Under the pieces are notes generated by a model. It worked only from the letters and a program-made list of their open reading frames with translations, had not been told where the DNA came from and made no database searches. A DNA stretch of 64,000 bases from Glycine soja. Lineage: Eukaryota; Streptophyta; Magnoliopsida; Fabales; Fabaceae. Position 1 is the stretch's first letter. Each line of letters begins with the position of its first letter. Positions 24,197-36,500 of the stretch are shown piece after piece. The stretch spans positions 42,643,522 to 42,707,521 of the forward strand of contig NC_041016.1 of the NCBI RefSeq assembly GCF_004193775.1, given 5' to 3'. Position numbers and translations under genes: made by a program.

Positions 24197-26005
24197 TCAT
24201 GGGGTGGCTTCAGAATCATCATCATCTGATTCTGTATCCTCTGCTGCATCTTCCTCTTCCTTTTCCTCAGCTGCTTCTTCTTCTTCCTCAGCTGCTTCTT
24301 CCTCTTCTTCAGCTGCTTCTTCATCATCAATGCCACTTTCTGAGAGTCTTTTGATCAGCCGTTCCAGCTCCATTTTCTTCTCTGTGGTGGCTTTGATGGT
24401 TGCTTCCAGCACCTTGCATGTGTCCTTGAGTTCAGCAATCAAAGCATCCTTGGACACAGCACCTGAAGCAGCAGCTTTCCCTGATGTCGAGACAATGTCT
24501 GGGACATGTGTCCCCTCAAACAGTTTGTAATGCAGGGATAGAGCCGATTCTCTCTTCATCACAGAGTCAGTGTAGTTTAAAATATTGGGATGTTGACTCA
24601 ACATAATGCCACACAATACAGTTGGGAAGGCAATGGGTAATTTGACAGCAAAAGATTCTGAATGCTTAATAGTTTGATCAAAAATATAGTTTCCAAAATT
24701 AAATTTGGACTTGGTTCCGACAGCATACAGAAATTTACCCAAACCTGTGGCAACAGTGGAAGTATGATTGGTGGGTACCCAGTTTGCAGCGCCAATCCTG
24801 TGCAGGATTGCATACTTCACACTTAGCTTCCCTGCTGAAAGCTTCCATTTCTTTGGCCAATGCTGGACTTGTTTGGCAGTGATTTCCTTGGCAATTTGAT
24901 GCTCAGAAACAGCAATATCCACCACTCCATCTGTTGGTCTGTCCAGGTATTTGTTGATTACAGCAGGGGAGAATCTAACACATTTTCCTCTGACAAACAC
25001 TCTTTGATACTCATCACTCTTTCTGTTTGTTATGTCAGAGGGAATGTTGACAATGAATTCCCTGACTAGACTTTCATAGCAGTCTCCCAACTTAGTGACA
25101 GTTTTCAGCAGTCCAGCAGCCTTGATGAGGTCCATGATCTCCTTGCAATCCAAGGCAGCTCTTCCCAGTTCTCTTTCCAAGGCAAGTCTGCGTTGATACA
25201 CGAATTTCCACCTTTCAGCATTGCCAATGGAGTGGAATGAGATGTTGTCCAATGGTGCATCAGGGACATTACCAGGCACCTTTTTCCCTGATGTCTTGGC
25301 CCTCTTGATGTCGGGAACATCTAGTTCGACATCATCATCAGAATCAGATGAGGAAATTTCTTTCCTCTTCTTGGAAGGGATGGCAACTTTGCTCCGTCTG
25401 GATGTGGTAGGAGTGATTGGAGTGCTCTTCTTCTGTGCCATAGTCTTGATTCGTCCAGACCTCTTAATGGGGGTTTTTCCCTTTCGGCTTTGTAATCTTT
25501 CTGCAATGCCAGGTGCCAACTTGTTGGCAATGGGTTCCTCATCAGATTCTACTTCTTCTAGGTCAATGAGGTCACCTGGAGCAGGTTCTGGTGCCCGTGG
25601 TGCAGGGGTCTCCTCTGTGGCTTGTTCCTCTTCCTCTGTTGATTCCTCTTTGCTGGGTGAAGAGACGACTTCAGCATTTGGGGTGGAAGATGTTGGAACA
25701 TCTTTCTCAGCATCAGGAACAGAGGCATTTTTCAGAATGTTACTCACAATACTGCGGATCTTCTTGTCCATCTCTGTGTCTACTTCCCTAGGACTTGTTG
25801 CAAGGCTAGGGTTTTCAGAAATCTTCACACCCTGTTGTCTTTTGGGGGCTAGTTTCTCAGGAGCAGGGGCTTGACCAGGGATCATTTGTATGGGTTGGAT
25901 ATGGTATTCAGGCTGTTCCTGGTTTGATGGTGCTTTGGTGGATGAAGGAGATGATGGTACAGAGGGTGAACCAGGAGCTGAAGTTTCTTTTGGTGAGGTA
26001 GCCAT
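24197..26005 (-). CDS. Envelope-like protein of SIRE1-type element
   Basis: 602 residues from the ATG at 26,005 (MATSPKET); the frame is open further upstream to a TAA at 26,153-26,155. The N-terminal third is Pro/Ser/Glu-rich and low-complexity, followed by a basic stretch (KVAIPSKKRKEISS) that resembles a nuclear localisation signal. A globular region from about residue 250 to 500 contains EYQRVFVRGKCVRFSPAVIN. Then comes a helical, coiled-coil-like segment and a very acidic tail of Glu/Ala repeats. I see no convincing signal peptide or transmembrane helix, so a true envelope role is doubtful. In SIRE1 such ORFs are reported to be expressed by stop suppression from pol. The globular part resembles the 3' ORFs of the Ogre elements here (17,387 and 42,578). 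Confidence 0.85.
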   Translation of the reverse strand: MATSPKETSAPGSPSVPSSPSSTKAPSNQEQPEYHIQPIQMIPGQAPAPEKLAPKRQQGVKISENPSLATSPREVDTEMDKKIRSIVSNILKNASVPDAEKDVPTSSTPNAEVVSSPSKEESTEEEEQATEETPAPRAPEPAPGDLIDLEEVESDEEPIANKLAPGIAERLQSRKGKTPIKRSGRIKTMAQKKSTPITPTTSRRSKVAIPSKKRKEISSSDSDDDVELDVPDIKRAKTSGKKVPGNVPDAPLDNISFHSIGNAERWKFVYQRRLALERELGRAALDCKEIMDLIKAAGLLKTVTKLGDCYESLVREFIVNIPSDITNRKSDEYQRVFVRGKCVRFSPAVINKYLDRPTDGVVDIAVSEHQIAKEITAKQVQHWPKKWKLSAGKLSVKYAILHRIGAANWVPTNHTSTVATGLGKFLYAVGTKSKFNFGNYIFDQTIKHSESFAVKLPIAFPTVLCGIMLSQHPNILNYTDSVMKRESALSLHYKLFEGTHVPDIVSTSGKAAASGAVSKDALIAELKDTCKVLEATIKATTEKKMELERLIKRLSESGIDDEEAAEEEEEAAEEEEEAAEEKEEEDAAEDTESDDDDSEATP

Positions 26006-26203
26006 GGAGAAGCAGAGCGTTTGGAATGATTTCGTAAATCTCTGAGAGCTGTTGGGGAATGCTGAAAACGAGATTACCACGAAAATATAAGTTTGAATGA
26101 GGAATGTAGAGGGACGTGTGAAGCAACGGTCGAATTTGTTTTGGCTCAGTAGTTAACGTGCTATTAATGTTAAGTGAGACGTTTGAGCACGTTCAGATAT
26201 CAG

Positions 26204-26212
26204 TAGCTGCTA
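26204..26212 (-). promoter_or_regulatory. Stop-codon readthrough signal at end of SIRE1-type pol
   Basis: The gag-pol stop and following bases read TAG CAG CTA, matching the UAG-CARYYA context known from tobacco mosaic virus and reported to act in SIRE1. The envelope-like ORF is in the same frame. In this copy an in-frame TAA (26,153-26,155) lies 18 codons beyond, so a readthrough product would stop early. Confidence 0.75.
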
Positions 26213-29200
26213 TAATTCCTCTAGCAGACAAATGCCCAGCTTGCCCCTCAGTTTTTCAAACTGTTTTGCATCCAATGCCTTTGTGAAAATATCTGCTATT
26301 TGTTCCTCAGTGTCAACATGCTCCAGTGTGATAACTTTATCATCAACAAGCTCTCTAATATAGTGATGTCTAATGTCAATGTGCTTGGTTCTGCTGTGTT
26401 GAACAGGATTTTTAGAAATATTAATAGCACTCAAGTTGTCACAGTACAATGTCATGACATCTTGTTCGACATTGTACTCCTTCAGCATCTGCTTCATCCA
26501 AACTAGTTGTGAACAACTGCTTCCTGCTGCAATATACTCTGCTTCTGCAGTAGATAGGGACACACAGTTCTGCTTCTTGCTGAACCATGAAATAAGATTG
26601 GTTCCCAAATAGAAACATCCACCAGAAGTGCTTTTTCTGTCATCTGCACTTCCAGCCCAATCAGCATCACAATACCCAACCAGCATTGAATCTGAACAAT
26701 GACAGTACATAATCCCATAGTCACTGGTGCCATTTACATATTTCAGAATTCTCTTTACTTGATTCAAGTGACTTATCTTAGGATTGGCTTGATATCTTGC
26801 ACAAACACCTACTGCATAGGTGATGTCAGGTCTGCTAGCTGTTAAATATAGTAAGCTCCCAATCATGCTTCTGTACAGACTTTGATCAACACTGGTGCCA
26901 GCTTCATCTTTTGACAGCTTCAAGTGAGTAGGTGCAGGTGTTCTTTTATGGCTGGCATTTTCCATCCCAAACTTCTTGACAATGTTCTTTGCATACCTGC
27001 TTTGTGAGAGGAATATGGAGTCTTCCATCTGCTTCACTTGGAGTCCCAGAAAATAAGTCAGCTCTCCAACAAGACTCATCTCAAATTCAGATTGCATCTG
27101 TTGGACAAAATGTCGAAGCATCTCATTCGACATCCCTCCAAACACAATGTCATCAACATATATCTGTGCTATCATCAAGTTTTCAGCATCTTGTTTGACA
27201 AAGAGAGTCTTGTCAATTCCTCCCTTCCTATACCCTTGCTGAGTAAGGAACTCTGTTAGCCTTTCATACCAAGCTCTTGGAGCTTGCTTCAATCCATAGA
27301 GAGCCTTCTTGAGCCTGTATACATGATCTGGATGAGTTGGATCTACGAATCCCTTTGGCTGCTCCACATAGGCTTCTTCATTCAGGTATCCATTCAGAAA
27401 CGCGCTCTTCACATCCATTTGGTACAGCTTGAATTTGAGGATGCAAGCTACACCAAGTAACAATCTGATGGACTCAAGTCTAGCAACTGGGGCGAAAGTT
27501 TCATCAAAGTCTACACCTTCAATCTGAGTGTAGCCTTGAGCAACAAGTCTGGCCTTGTTTCTGGTTATAACACCTTCTTCATTGGTTTTGTTCTTGAAGA
27601 TCCACTTGGTGCCAATCACATTAGTTCCCTCGGGTCTAGGAACTAGCTCCCAGACTTCATTCCTTTTGAATTGCTCCAATTCTTCTTGCATAGCATTGAT
27701 CCAGAACTCATCAGTCAGTGCCTCTTTCACATTCTTGGGCTCAATTTTGGAGACAAAACATGAGTTGGAGACAATCTCAATCTCCCTTGATCTTGTAGTG
27801 ACTCCTCTGTTTGGATTTCCTATAATCAGCTCCTTGGGGTGCATCTTCTGGATTCTAATGGAGGGTCTCTTGTCAGGTTGGTTGATGTGTGGTTCATCTG
27901 TAGCAGAATCAGAGTTTTCTGCATTTTCTGCACTCTTAGCTGTATCTGCTACATTGTCTCCCGATGTTCTGACATCTTCTTCGACATCCTTCTTTCTTGC
28001 TGGAGTTAGATCATCAACAACCACATTGATGGATTCCATCACAGTTCTGGTTCTGGAATTGAATACTCTATATGCTCTGCTGTTTGTAGAGTATCCCAAG
28101 AATATCCCTGCATCACTCTTGGGATCCATCTTTCTCCTTTGCTCTCTATCTGCCAAAATGTAACATGGACTTCCAAAGATGTGGAAGTGCTTGACAGTAG
28201 GCTTCCTCCCTTTCCAGATTTCATACAGTGTGGTTGGAGTCCCTCTTCTAAGTGTGACTCTGTTGTGGATGTAGCATGCTGTGTTCATGGCTTCAGCCCA
28301 GAGATTATAGGGAAGTTCTTTGGCATGAAGCATGACCCTAGCAGCTTCTTGCAAAGTCCTGTTTTTCCTTTCAACTATGCCATTTTGTTGTGGTGTAATG
28401 GCTGCAGAGAACTCATGAGTGATGCCTTCAGATGTGCAGTATTCAGTAAACTTGCTGTTTTCAAACTCTCTGCCATGGTCACTCCTGATTCTCTTGATGA
28501 CACAGTCTTTTTCTCTTTGAAGTCTTAGACTCAACTCCTTGAATACTTCAAAGGTGTCTGATTTCTCTCTGATAAAGTTGACCCAGGTAAATCTGGAGAA
28601 ATCATCCACAACAACATAGGCATACCTCTTTCCTCCAAGGCTTTCAACTTGCATAGGCCCCATCAAGTCCATGTGAAGTAGTTCCAGCACCCTGGAAGTG
28701 GTCTGATGTTGAAGCTTCTGGTGGGACATCTTGACTTGCTTTCCAATCTGACATTCACCACAGATTCTGCCTTCTTCTATTTTCAGATTGGGAATGCCTC
28801 TAACAGCACCTTTGTCAATAATTTTCTTCATGCCTCTTAAGTGCAGATGTCCAAATCTTTGATGCCATATTTTGACTTCATCTTCTTTGGAGAATAGACA
28901 TGTGGAGGAGTGACTGGTTTCTTGAGGTGTCCATAGGTAACAGTTGTCCTTTGATCTGCTGCCCTTCATTAGAACTTCACTCTTCTCATTTGTCACCAAG
29001 CATTCTGACTTTGTGAAGTTTACATTGAATCCTTCATCACACAACTGACTGATGCTGATCAAGTTTGCAGCCAGTCCCTTCACCAGCAGTACTTTGTTCA
29101 GACTAGGAAGTCCATCATGGACTAGCTTTCCCATTCCAGTGATCTTTCCTTTAGAGCCATCTCCAAATGTCACATAGCTAGTGGAGCAAGGTTCAATGTT

Positions 29201-30943
29201 CACCAGGAATTCTTTAACTCCTGTCATGTGTCTGGAACAGCCGCTATCTAGGTACCAATCTTCCTTAGCTGATGCTCTAAGTGAAGTATGAACAACAAGA
29301 CTAACAGTCTTGTGTTTTGGAACCCACATCATCTTTCTTCCACTGCTGCTACTTTGAGTTCTATGATGTGGATGGCCATGTAAATGATAGCAAAAGGGCT
29401 TTATGTGACCATACTTGCCACAGTAGTGACACCTCCAATTCTTTCTTTTGCTCCTTTTCTGCTGCGTTCCATGATGTCGAGACCGATGTTGTGACATCGT
29501 GGCTCCAGTGCTGTTTTTGGCAGGAACAAATTCTGTCATGGTTGTTCTGCCAGCAGACTCATGATTAAATCCAAGTCCTCTCTGGTTTCCAACATTCTTC
29601 CCAAGCTGTAGCACCTCATCAAGCATATCTGAGCCTTTATTCAGCATCTTTATTGACTTTGTCATATTTTCCAGTTTAGAATTCAGAAAGCCAATTTCTC
29701 CTTTAAGTTCAGAGATTTCCTCTTCATGTGCCTCCTTCTCAGCCTCCAGATTTGCAATGACCTTCTTCAGTTGTGCTTCTTGCTGAAGAATCTTCTCACT
29801 TTTGATGCATAGTTCTCTATAGGATGTAGCAAGCTCATCAAAAGTGATTTCACTGTCTGTATCACTTGAATCTTCAGCAGATTCAAATCTCCCAGTGAGT
29901 GCATTCACATCTCTGTCAGAATCACTTTCTTGTTCGCTCTTTGTATCATCAGACCGACATACAGAAAGTCCTTTCCTCTGCTTCTTGAGATGAGTGGGAC
30001 ATTCAGCTTTGATGTGTCCATAGCCTTCACACCCATGGCATTGAACTCCTTTGCTGTGACTGGGCTTGTCATCTGACCTTTTCTGGTATTCACTACCTTT
30101 CCTGATGTCGAAAGGGATGTTCCGGACATGTGGTTTCTGCCTCCTGTCCATTCTGTTCATCACTTTGTTGAACTGTTTTCCAAGGAGCACAACTGCGTTA
30201 GTCAGACCTTCATCTGTATCCAGGTCATACTCATCTTCTTCTCCTTCATCATTGGACACGAACGCCAGATTCTTGCTCTTCCTTTCAGTCCTATCCGAGA
30301 GTCCTAGCTCAAAGGTTTGAAGGGAACCAATGAGTTCGTCTACTCTCATGTTGCAAATGTCTTGGGCCTCCTCTATTGCAGTGACTTTCATGTCAAATCT
30401 CTTAGGCAAGGATCTGAGGATCTTTCTCACCAGCTTTTCATCTGTCATTCTTTCTCCCAAGGCAGTGCAAGCATTGGCAATTTCAAGAATGTTCATGTGG
30501 AAGTCATGAATACACTCTTCCTCCTTCATCTTCAGATTTTCGAATTTTGTGGCCAATAGTTGCAATCTGGACATCTTCACTTTGGAGGTTCCTTCATGAG
30601 TGGTTTTCAGGATCTCCCATGCATCCTTGGCCACTGTGCATGTGTTGATCAGTCTGAAGATATTCTTGTCAACTCCATTGAATAGAGCATTCAAAGCTTT
30701 GGAGTTTCCAAGTGCCAATTCGTCTTCTTCTTTAATCCAGTCTTCTTCTGGCTTCAATCCATCAGTGGGCTTTCCTTCTGTGTCCAGCATCTTGGGATGT
30801 TCCCAGCCTTTGATGACAGCTTTCCAGGTTCTGCTATCCAGTGATTTGAGGAAGGCCACCATCCTTGCTTTCCAGTATTCATAGTTGGTTCCATCCAGAA
30901 TTGGTGGTCTGTTCACTGGTCCTCCTTCTTTCTCCATGTTCAT
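26210..30943 (-). CDS. Gag-pol polyprotein of SIRE1-type element
   Basis: A single 1,577-residue frame without stops. Order: gag core (about 1-240); zinc knuckle [14 protein letters not shown] (near 310); coiled-coil region (about 370-460); second knuckle [14 protein letters not shown] (near 525); aspartic protease DSGCSRHM (near 567); integrase with the HQRFGHLHL pre-domain (near 693) and core motifs [16 protein letters not shown] and [11 protein letters not shown] (DDE residues present); RT with [12 protein letters not shown] and YVDDIVFGG (near 1,258); RNase H with CDADWAGS and [10 protein letters not shown] (near 1,430-1,465). All catalytic motifs I could check are intact. It copies element RNA into DNA within virus-like particles and integrates it. 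ATG at 30,943; a second ATG two codons on (30,937) is equally possible. Confidence 0.95.
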   Translation of the reverse strand: MNMEKEGGPVNRPPILDGTNYEYWKARMVAFLKSLDSRTWKAVIKGWEHPKMLDTEGKPTDGLKPEEDWIKEEDELALGNSKALNALFNGVDKNIFRLINTCTVAKDAWEILKTTHEGTSKVKMSRLQLLATKFENLKMKEEECIHDFHMNILEIANACTALGERMTDEKLVRKILRSLPKRFDMKVTAIEEAQDICNMRVDELIGSLQTFELGLSDRTERKSKNLAFVSNDEGEEDEYDLDTDEGLTNAVVLLGKQFNKVMNRMDRRQKPHVRNIPFDIRKGSEYQKRSDDKPSHSKGVQCHGCEGYGHIKAECPTHLKKQRKGLSVCRSDDTKSEQESDSDRDVNALTGRFESAEDSSDTDSEITFDELATSYRELCIKSEKILQQEAQLKKVIANLEAEKEAHEEEISELKGEIGFLNSKLENMTKSIKMLNKGSDMLDEVLQLGKNVGNQRGLGFNHESAGRTTMTEFVPAKNSTGATMSQHRSRHHGTQQKRSKRKNWRCHYCGKYGHIKPFCYHLHGHPHHRTQSSSSGRKMMWVPKHKTVSLVVHTSLRASAKEDWYLDSGCSRHMTGVKEFLVNIEPCSTSYVTFGDGSKGKITGMGKLVHDGLPSLNKVLLVKGLAANLISISQLCDEGFNVNFTKSECLVTNEKSEVLMKGSRSKDNCYLWTPQETSHSSTCLFSKEDEVKIWHQRFGHLHLRGMKKIIDKGAVRGIPNLKIEEGRICGECQIGKQVKMSHQKLQHQTTSRVLELLHMDLMGPMQVESLGGKRYAYVVVDDFSRFTWVNFIREKSDTFEVFKELSLRLQREKDCVIKRIRSDHGREFENSKFTEYCTSEGITHEFSAAITPQQNGIVERKNRTLQEAARVMLHAKELPYNLWAEAMNTACYIHNRVTLRRGTPTTLYEIWKGRKPTVKHFHIFGSPCYILADREQRRKMDPKSDAGIFLGYSTNSRAYRVFNSRTRTVMESINVVVDDLTPARKKDVEEDVRTSGDNVADTAKSAENAENSDSATDEPHINQPDKRPSIRIQKMHPKELIIGNPNRGVTTRSREIEIVSNSCFVSKIEPKNVKEALTDEFWINAMQEELEQFKRNEVWELVPRPEGTNVIGTKWIFKNKTNEEGVITRNKARLVAQGYTQIEGVDFDETFAPVARLESIRLLLGVACILKFKLYQMDVKSAFLNGYLNEEAYVEQPKGFVDPTHPDHVYRLKKALYGLKQAPRAWYERLTEFLTQQGYRKGGIDKTLFVKQDAENLMIAQIYVDDIVFGGMSNEMLRHFVQQMQSEFEMSLVGELTYFLGLQVKQMEDSIFLSQSRYAKNIVKKFGMENASHKRTPAPTHLKLSKDEAGTSVDQSLYRSMIGSLLYLTASRPDITYAVGVCARYQANPKISHLNQVKRILKYVNGTSDYGIMYCHCSDSMLVGYCDADWAGSADDRKSTSGGCFYLGTNLISWFSKKQNCVSLSTAEAEYIAAGSSCSQLVWMKQMLKEYNVEQDVMTLYCDNLSAINISKNPVQHSRTKHIDIRHHYIRELVDDKVITLEHVDTEEQIADIFTKALDAKQFEKLRGKLGICLLEEL

Positions 30944-30978
30944 CAGAATTTATCTCCCTAGATCTCACTCAGTGATTT

Positions 30979-30999
30979 CGAGTGCCTGCTCTGATACCA
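30979..30999 (-). promoter_or_regulatory. SIRE1-type primer binding site
   Basis: Minus strand TGGTATCAGAGCAGGCAC, complementary to the 3' end of initiator Met tRNA, two bases inside the 5' LTR. Confidence 0.9.
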
Positions 31000-31001
31000 A
31001 T

Positions 31002-32120
31002 TGAAATTCTGATACCAATGCCAGATGTCGTACCGGATGTCACGACATCACGCTTCAGAACATGCAGATTATATTTGAGAGTATGAACAGATCAAACAAG
31101 TAAGTAACACAAGATAATTGTTAACCCAGTTCGGTGCAACCTCACCTACATCTGGGGGCTACTAAGCCAGGGAGGAAATCCACTAAAATAGTGTTAGTTC
31201 GAAGATCTAACAGCCACTGTTTACAACCTTCTCACCTAACCACTACCCGTGCAATCTCTACCTAAGAGCCACTCTTAGATATGAGAACCCCTCTCACTCC
31301 CTCTCAATCACTCTCCCGTGTTTACAATTAAATCAAATACACACCAGAGATTGCTCTCTGAACAAAAGAGATCAACTCTACACACTAGAGATCAACTCTA
31401 CACACTCAGGTCCAACACTTGATGTTAGGGTAGCATCAAGGTGGCTCACAAAACACTCAAGTCCCAAAACTCACAAAATACCTCTTCAATCCCGGACTTG
31501 GTGGAAAACTCGTGCAGCCTCCATGTTTTTATAGCAGTGTGTGTATCTGGGCTGCAACAACTTGTGCTGGAGGAGATCTATCATTCTTCTGAAAAATCTG
31601 CACTTAAAGATCTAAAAGATACAGTTTGATCTTTTAGCTTTTATCTTTAATCTTTAATCCCTGAACGAACTCTTCTAGTTTGTAATTCGAACTTTAATTA
31701 TCTTTTAATTCGTTCCTAAAGATAGATCGTCTAATCTGTTGCTAACTGCACAATAATCTGTTAAAGATATAACAGATTTATGTGTCCAGTATTTTCGGGC
31801 CAGATGTCCTGGACATCGTATCCGACATCGTGGATCCTGCAGCTTCACTTCTTTTATCTTGCCTTGTGCATTGTGCAGCAACTCCAGTATTTTCGGGCAG
31901 GATGTCCTGGACATTGTATCCGACATCGTGGATCCTGCAGCTTCAATTCTTCATTTGACATTTTATCTTGCCTTGTGCATTGTGCAGCCCGATCTTATTC
32001 CTTGACATAACGTTGGACATCATGTGCAGCAACTCCAGCTTTCCTTCATTGTCTAAGTGCTTATGTTTTAACAAAATCTTAGCCAATCTTTTTAAAACTC
32101 AGTAGAGCTAAGCACTAACA
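31002..32120 (-). repeat. SIRE1-type 5' LTR
   Basis: 1,119 bp, the same length as the 3' LTR and practically identical. It carries the element promoter; transcription runs towards lower coordinates. Flanked outside by CGGTT at 32,121-32,125. Confidence 0.95.
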
Positions 32121-33129
32121 CGGTTAGTCCTTCGTTCTTTTGGAAAAGGGAGAAAAGAGACACAAAAAGAATTCAGGCGATTAGTCCTTGGCGAATTCTT
32201 TTTGGAAAAGGGAGAAGAGAATGAAAAGGATGAATAGCACAAGTTTTCAAGGTTTAGAAAACCAGAAAACTTCAGAAAGCTTTTGATACAAAGAAGAAGA
32301 AGAAGTTCAAAGAGATTCAAGGCTTGTAAAGGATTGTATTAGATTAATTTGAAAATGCAAAACAACGCCTTGCTTTTATAGACTCTTCATGTCTGGTCAA
32401 GAAGGCCATTCAGAAGAGTTATAACTTTTAGAAAAACTTAAAACCCATTTGAAAAAGTCAAAACCTTTTTGAAGAGTTACATCTTTAGATTTTTCAGAAA
32501 CAAATACTGGTAATCGATTACCAAATAAGTGTAATCGATTACACAAAGCTTTTGAGTGAAACAATGTGACTCTTCACTTTTAAATTTGAATTTCAACGTT
32601 CAAGGACACTGGTAATCGATTACCAAAACATTGTAATCGATTACAGCCTTTTGAAAATATTTGGAACGTTGTAAATTCAGTTTGAAAACTTTTTCAAACT
32701 CATTTTGCTACTGGTAATCGATTACAACAATATGGTAATCGATTACCAGAGAGTAAAAACTCTTTGGTAAAGGTTTTGTCAAAAACGCATGAGCTATTCA
32801 AAGTTTTGAAAAAACTTTTTAATACTTATCTTGATTGAGTCTTTTCTTCATTCTTGAATCTTGAGTCTTGAATCTTGATCTTGATTCTTGAGATCTTGAG
32901 TCTTGATTCTTGATTCTAGGCTTTCTTCTTGAGTCTTGAATTCTCCTTGATTCTTGAACTCTTGACTTGTTCTTGATTTACTTGAGATGCTCTTTGATTC
33001 ACTTGATTTGTTCTTTGATCTTTTGAGCTTTTTGTTCATCACCTTTGTCATCATCTTTTGTTGTCATCATTGTTATCATCAAAACACCTTTGAATCATTG
33101 TTGATTCATCATGAAGCTTTGCTTCCACA
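32121..33129 (-). repeat. C2 3' LTR, proximal part
   Basis: Continuation of the LTR that starts at 22,197. On the minus strand the LTR begins TGTGGAAGCAAAGC at 33,129. It contains the palindrome pairs listed separately and a degenerate TTGAGTCTTGAWTCTTGA simple repeat at about 32,850-33,010. Confidence 0.85.
32510..32746. repeat. Three palindrome pairs in the C2 3' LTR
   Basis: GTAATCGATTAC occurs exactly six times: 32,510, 32,531, 32,612, 32,633, 32,714 and 32,735. Spacing is 21 bp within each pair and 102 bp between pairs. Three of the six extend to the 16-bp palindrome TGGTAATCGATTACCA and two to TGTAATCGATTACA. They lie about 385-620 bp from the LTR start, in the presumed U3 region. Confidence 0.95.
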
Positions 33130-33529
33130 ATCTCTCCCTTTTTGATGATGACAACTTCTAAAATCAAGAAACACACACACACACACACACTTTTTCCTAG
33201 TCGATCACTCTTATAAATGCTCCCCCTTTGTTTTTGAATTTATGCTTATCTTAAAATTAAATTGATTACTCATGTGAGTTCTTGATTTATCCCTATTTTC
33301 TCCCCCTTTGGCATCAACAAAAAGCTAAAGTGCGTATCAAACTTAAAGTATGCAAATATATCTTAAACATTCATAAAAAAATATCAACCACATCATGAAG
33401 TAAAAACCATGAAGCAACAGTCATAAATAGATTAACTTATAAAATCCACATAGTCAAATAACATACTTGTTCAACCAAACCATTCAAATAAGGAAATAAT
33501 AAATTGTTCAAATATAATAATATAGAGAT
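33130..33529 (-). other. C2 polypurine tract and 3' noncoding region
   Basis: Minus-strand AAAAAGGGAGAGAT abuts the LTR at 33,130. An (AC)n tract lies at 33,171-33,190. The rest is AT-rich and noncoding; there is no envelope-like ORF as in the SIRE1-type element. Confidence 0.7.
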
Positions 33530-36500
33530 TTATTTTGATAAGTTGCTAACATCTATTAGTCCTAATTCTCTTCTAATGTTATAGAAGGTATCTTTACTTA
33601 GTGGTTTTGTAAAGATGTCTGCAAGTTGATTTTTAGTATCTACAAATTCTAAAACAACATCACCTTTTAAAACATGATCTCTAATAAAATGATGCCTAAT
33701 TTCTATATGCTTGGTTCTAGATTGAAGAATTGGATTCTTAGATATGTTTATGACACTTGTGTTGTCACATTTTATGGGAATGTGATCTAATACTATTCCA
33801 TAGTCAGATAGTTGTTGTTTCATCCACAAAATTTGTGCTCAACAACTACCAGCAGAAATATATTCTGCTTCTGCTATGGATAAAGCTACACTATTTTGTT
33901 TCTTGCTATTCCAAGAAACAAGTGCAGACCCTATGAATTGACATGTACCACTAGTACTCTTCCTATCTGTTTTTGATCCAGCAAAGTCTGAATCTGAGTA
34001 TCCTACTAGGTTACATAAAGAATTCTTAGGATACCATAATCCTAAACTAACTGTTCCTAATAGATATCTTATGATTCTTTTTACTGCCAATAAATGTGAA
34101 AACTTTGGATTTGATTGAAATCTGGCACACATGCATACACTAAACATAATATCTGGCACACATGCATACACTAAACATAATATATGGCCTACTTGTAGAT
34201 AAGTAAAGTAGAGATCCAATCTTACCTCTGTATTGCTTCGGATCAACAGGTTGTCCAGATTCATCTTTATCAAGATAACAACTTGTATTCATAGGAGTAG
34301 CCAAGTGTTTTGAGTTTTCCATTCCAAATCTCTTAATGAGTTCTTTGCAATACTTTGCTTGATTGACGAAGATCCCATCATTTGTTTGTTTGATTTGTAG
34401 TCCAAGAAAGTAATTTAACTCACCCATCATAGACATCTCAAACTCACTTTGCATATCAATAGAAAACTCCTTGCACAAAGATTCATTAGTAGATCCTAAA
34501 ATTATACCATCAACATAGATTTGTACTAACAAGATATCATTATCCTTCTTTTTTATGAATAAGGTAGTATCTACTTTCCCTCTAGTAAAATTCTTTTCTA
34601 ATAGGAATTTACTTAATCTTTCATACCAAGTCCTAGGTGCTTGTTTTAGGCCATAAAGTGCCTTATTTAATCTATAGACATGGTCTAGTTTTTGTGAATC
34701 TTCAAACCCAGGAGGTTGTTCCACATATACCTCATCCTGAATTAGACCATTTAAGAAAGCACTTTTGACATCCATTTGATATAGTTTAAAATTCATAATA
34801 GAGGCATATGCTAATAACATCCTAATTGCCTCTAATCTAGCTACAGGTGCAAAAGTTTCTTCATAGTCTATGCCTTCTTCTTGGTTATATCCTTTTGCTA
34901 CAAGTCTAGCTTTATTCCTAATTACTATACCATTTTCATCCAATTTATTTCTAAATACCCATTTAGTTCCTATGATTGGATAATCTGAAGGTTTTTCTAC
35001 TAATTCCCATACATCATTTCTTTCAAATTGATTTAATTCTTCTTGCATAGCTACTATCCAATGGTCATCTATAATGACTTCTTTAAAGTTTTTAGGTTCT
35101 ATTAATGAAACAAATGCCATATTATTGCATAAATCTTTAAGAGAGTGTCTAGTTGTTACCCCTTTTGAGATATCACCGATGATGTTATCAAGAGGATGAT
35201 TTCTCGAAGTTTTCCATTCTTTAGGAAGATTATCATTTTCTTGTACTTTGTCATCTTGATCATCCTTGTCTTCATCATCTCTCTTTCTTTTCAGATTTCT
35301 TTCTTCATTTTGAGTATCTTCCAAAGTATCTGTAATATCATCATCAAACTCCTTTCCCGGGGTGGTAATGTTAGTTTCATCAAAAGTAACATGTATTGAT
35401 TCCTCAATTATCATAGTTCTTTTGTTGTATATTCTAAATGCTTTACTATGTAAGGAATACCCAAGGAAGATACCCTCATCTGCCTTGGCATCAAACTTTC
35501 CTAGACTTTCTTTACCATTGTTTAGAACAAAACATTTACATCCAAAAACATGTAAATGTGCAATATTTGATTTTCTATTGTTAAAAAGTTCATATGGGGT
35601 TTTCTTAAGAATAAGTCTAATTAAGGCTCTGTTCATAATATAACATGCGGTGTTAACCGCTTCTGCCCAAAAGTATTTTGGAAGAGGTGTGTCATTTAAA
35701 AGAGTTCTAGCAATTTCTTCTAGGGCTCTATTTTTCCTTTCTACTACTCCATTTTGTTGGGGTGTCCTAGGTGCAGAAAAATTGTGTTCTATACCATACT
35801 CATCACAAAACATTTCAAAATCATTATTTTCAAATTCATCTCCATGATCACTTCTGATGGAGATAATTTTGAGATTCTTTTTGTTTTGAATAACTTTGGC
35901 AAGTCTTCTAAATGCATGAAATGCATCATTCTTATGAGTAAGAAATAAAGTCCAAGTATATCTAGAATAATCATCAACAATTACTAATGCATAGTAACTT
36001 CCACCAAAACTCATGACCCTAGATGGTCCAAACAAATCCATGTGTAATAATTGCAATGGTTGAGTGGTAGAAACAATATTTTTAGATTTAAAAGATACTT
36101 TTGTTTGTTTACCTTTTTGGCATGCATCACATAACTTATCTTTTTCAAATTTTAATCTAGGCAATCCAATAACTAGATCCTTTGAAATTAACCTATTTAG
36201 ATGATCCATGTTAATATGAGCAATTCTCTTATGCCATAACCATGGATCACAATCTTTACTTAAAAAGCATCTATCATTTACAGATTTTTGTTTTAGATCA
36301 ATCATATAGACATTGTTTTAGAATCAAACGATACTTTATATCCTTTATCACATAATTGACTAACACTTAATAAACTATGCTTTAAACCTTCTACAAGCAA
36401 CACATTTTCAATAGGAGTAGAAGAACTCGTACCTATTTTACCGACTCCAATAATTTTGCCCTTGTTGTTGTCGCCGTATGTAACATGTCCACTTTTTTTG

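Larger units (their letters stand above)
22507..32120 (-). mobile_element. SIRE1-type Ty1/copia element with envelope-like ORF
   Basis: A complete 9,614-bp element flanked by CGGTT (22,502-22,506 and 32,121-32,125). Two LTRs of exactly 1,119 bp show only two differences that I could find. It has an initiator-Met tRNA primer site, an uninterrupted 1,577-residue gag-pol frame, an envelope-like ORF in the same frame downstream, and a polypurine tract. This order, including the second ORF after pol, matches the soybean SIRE1 family. It is the youngest layer of the stack and structurally complete. Confidence 0.9.

Noticed and set aside
25221..25874. 217-residue plus-strand frame
   Set aside because: It is antisense to the SIRE1-type envelope-like ORF and has the low-complexity Ser/Leu composition expected of a shadow frame.
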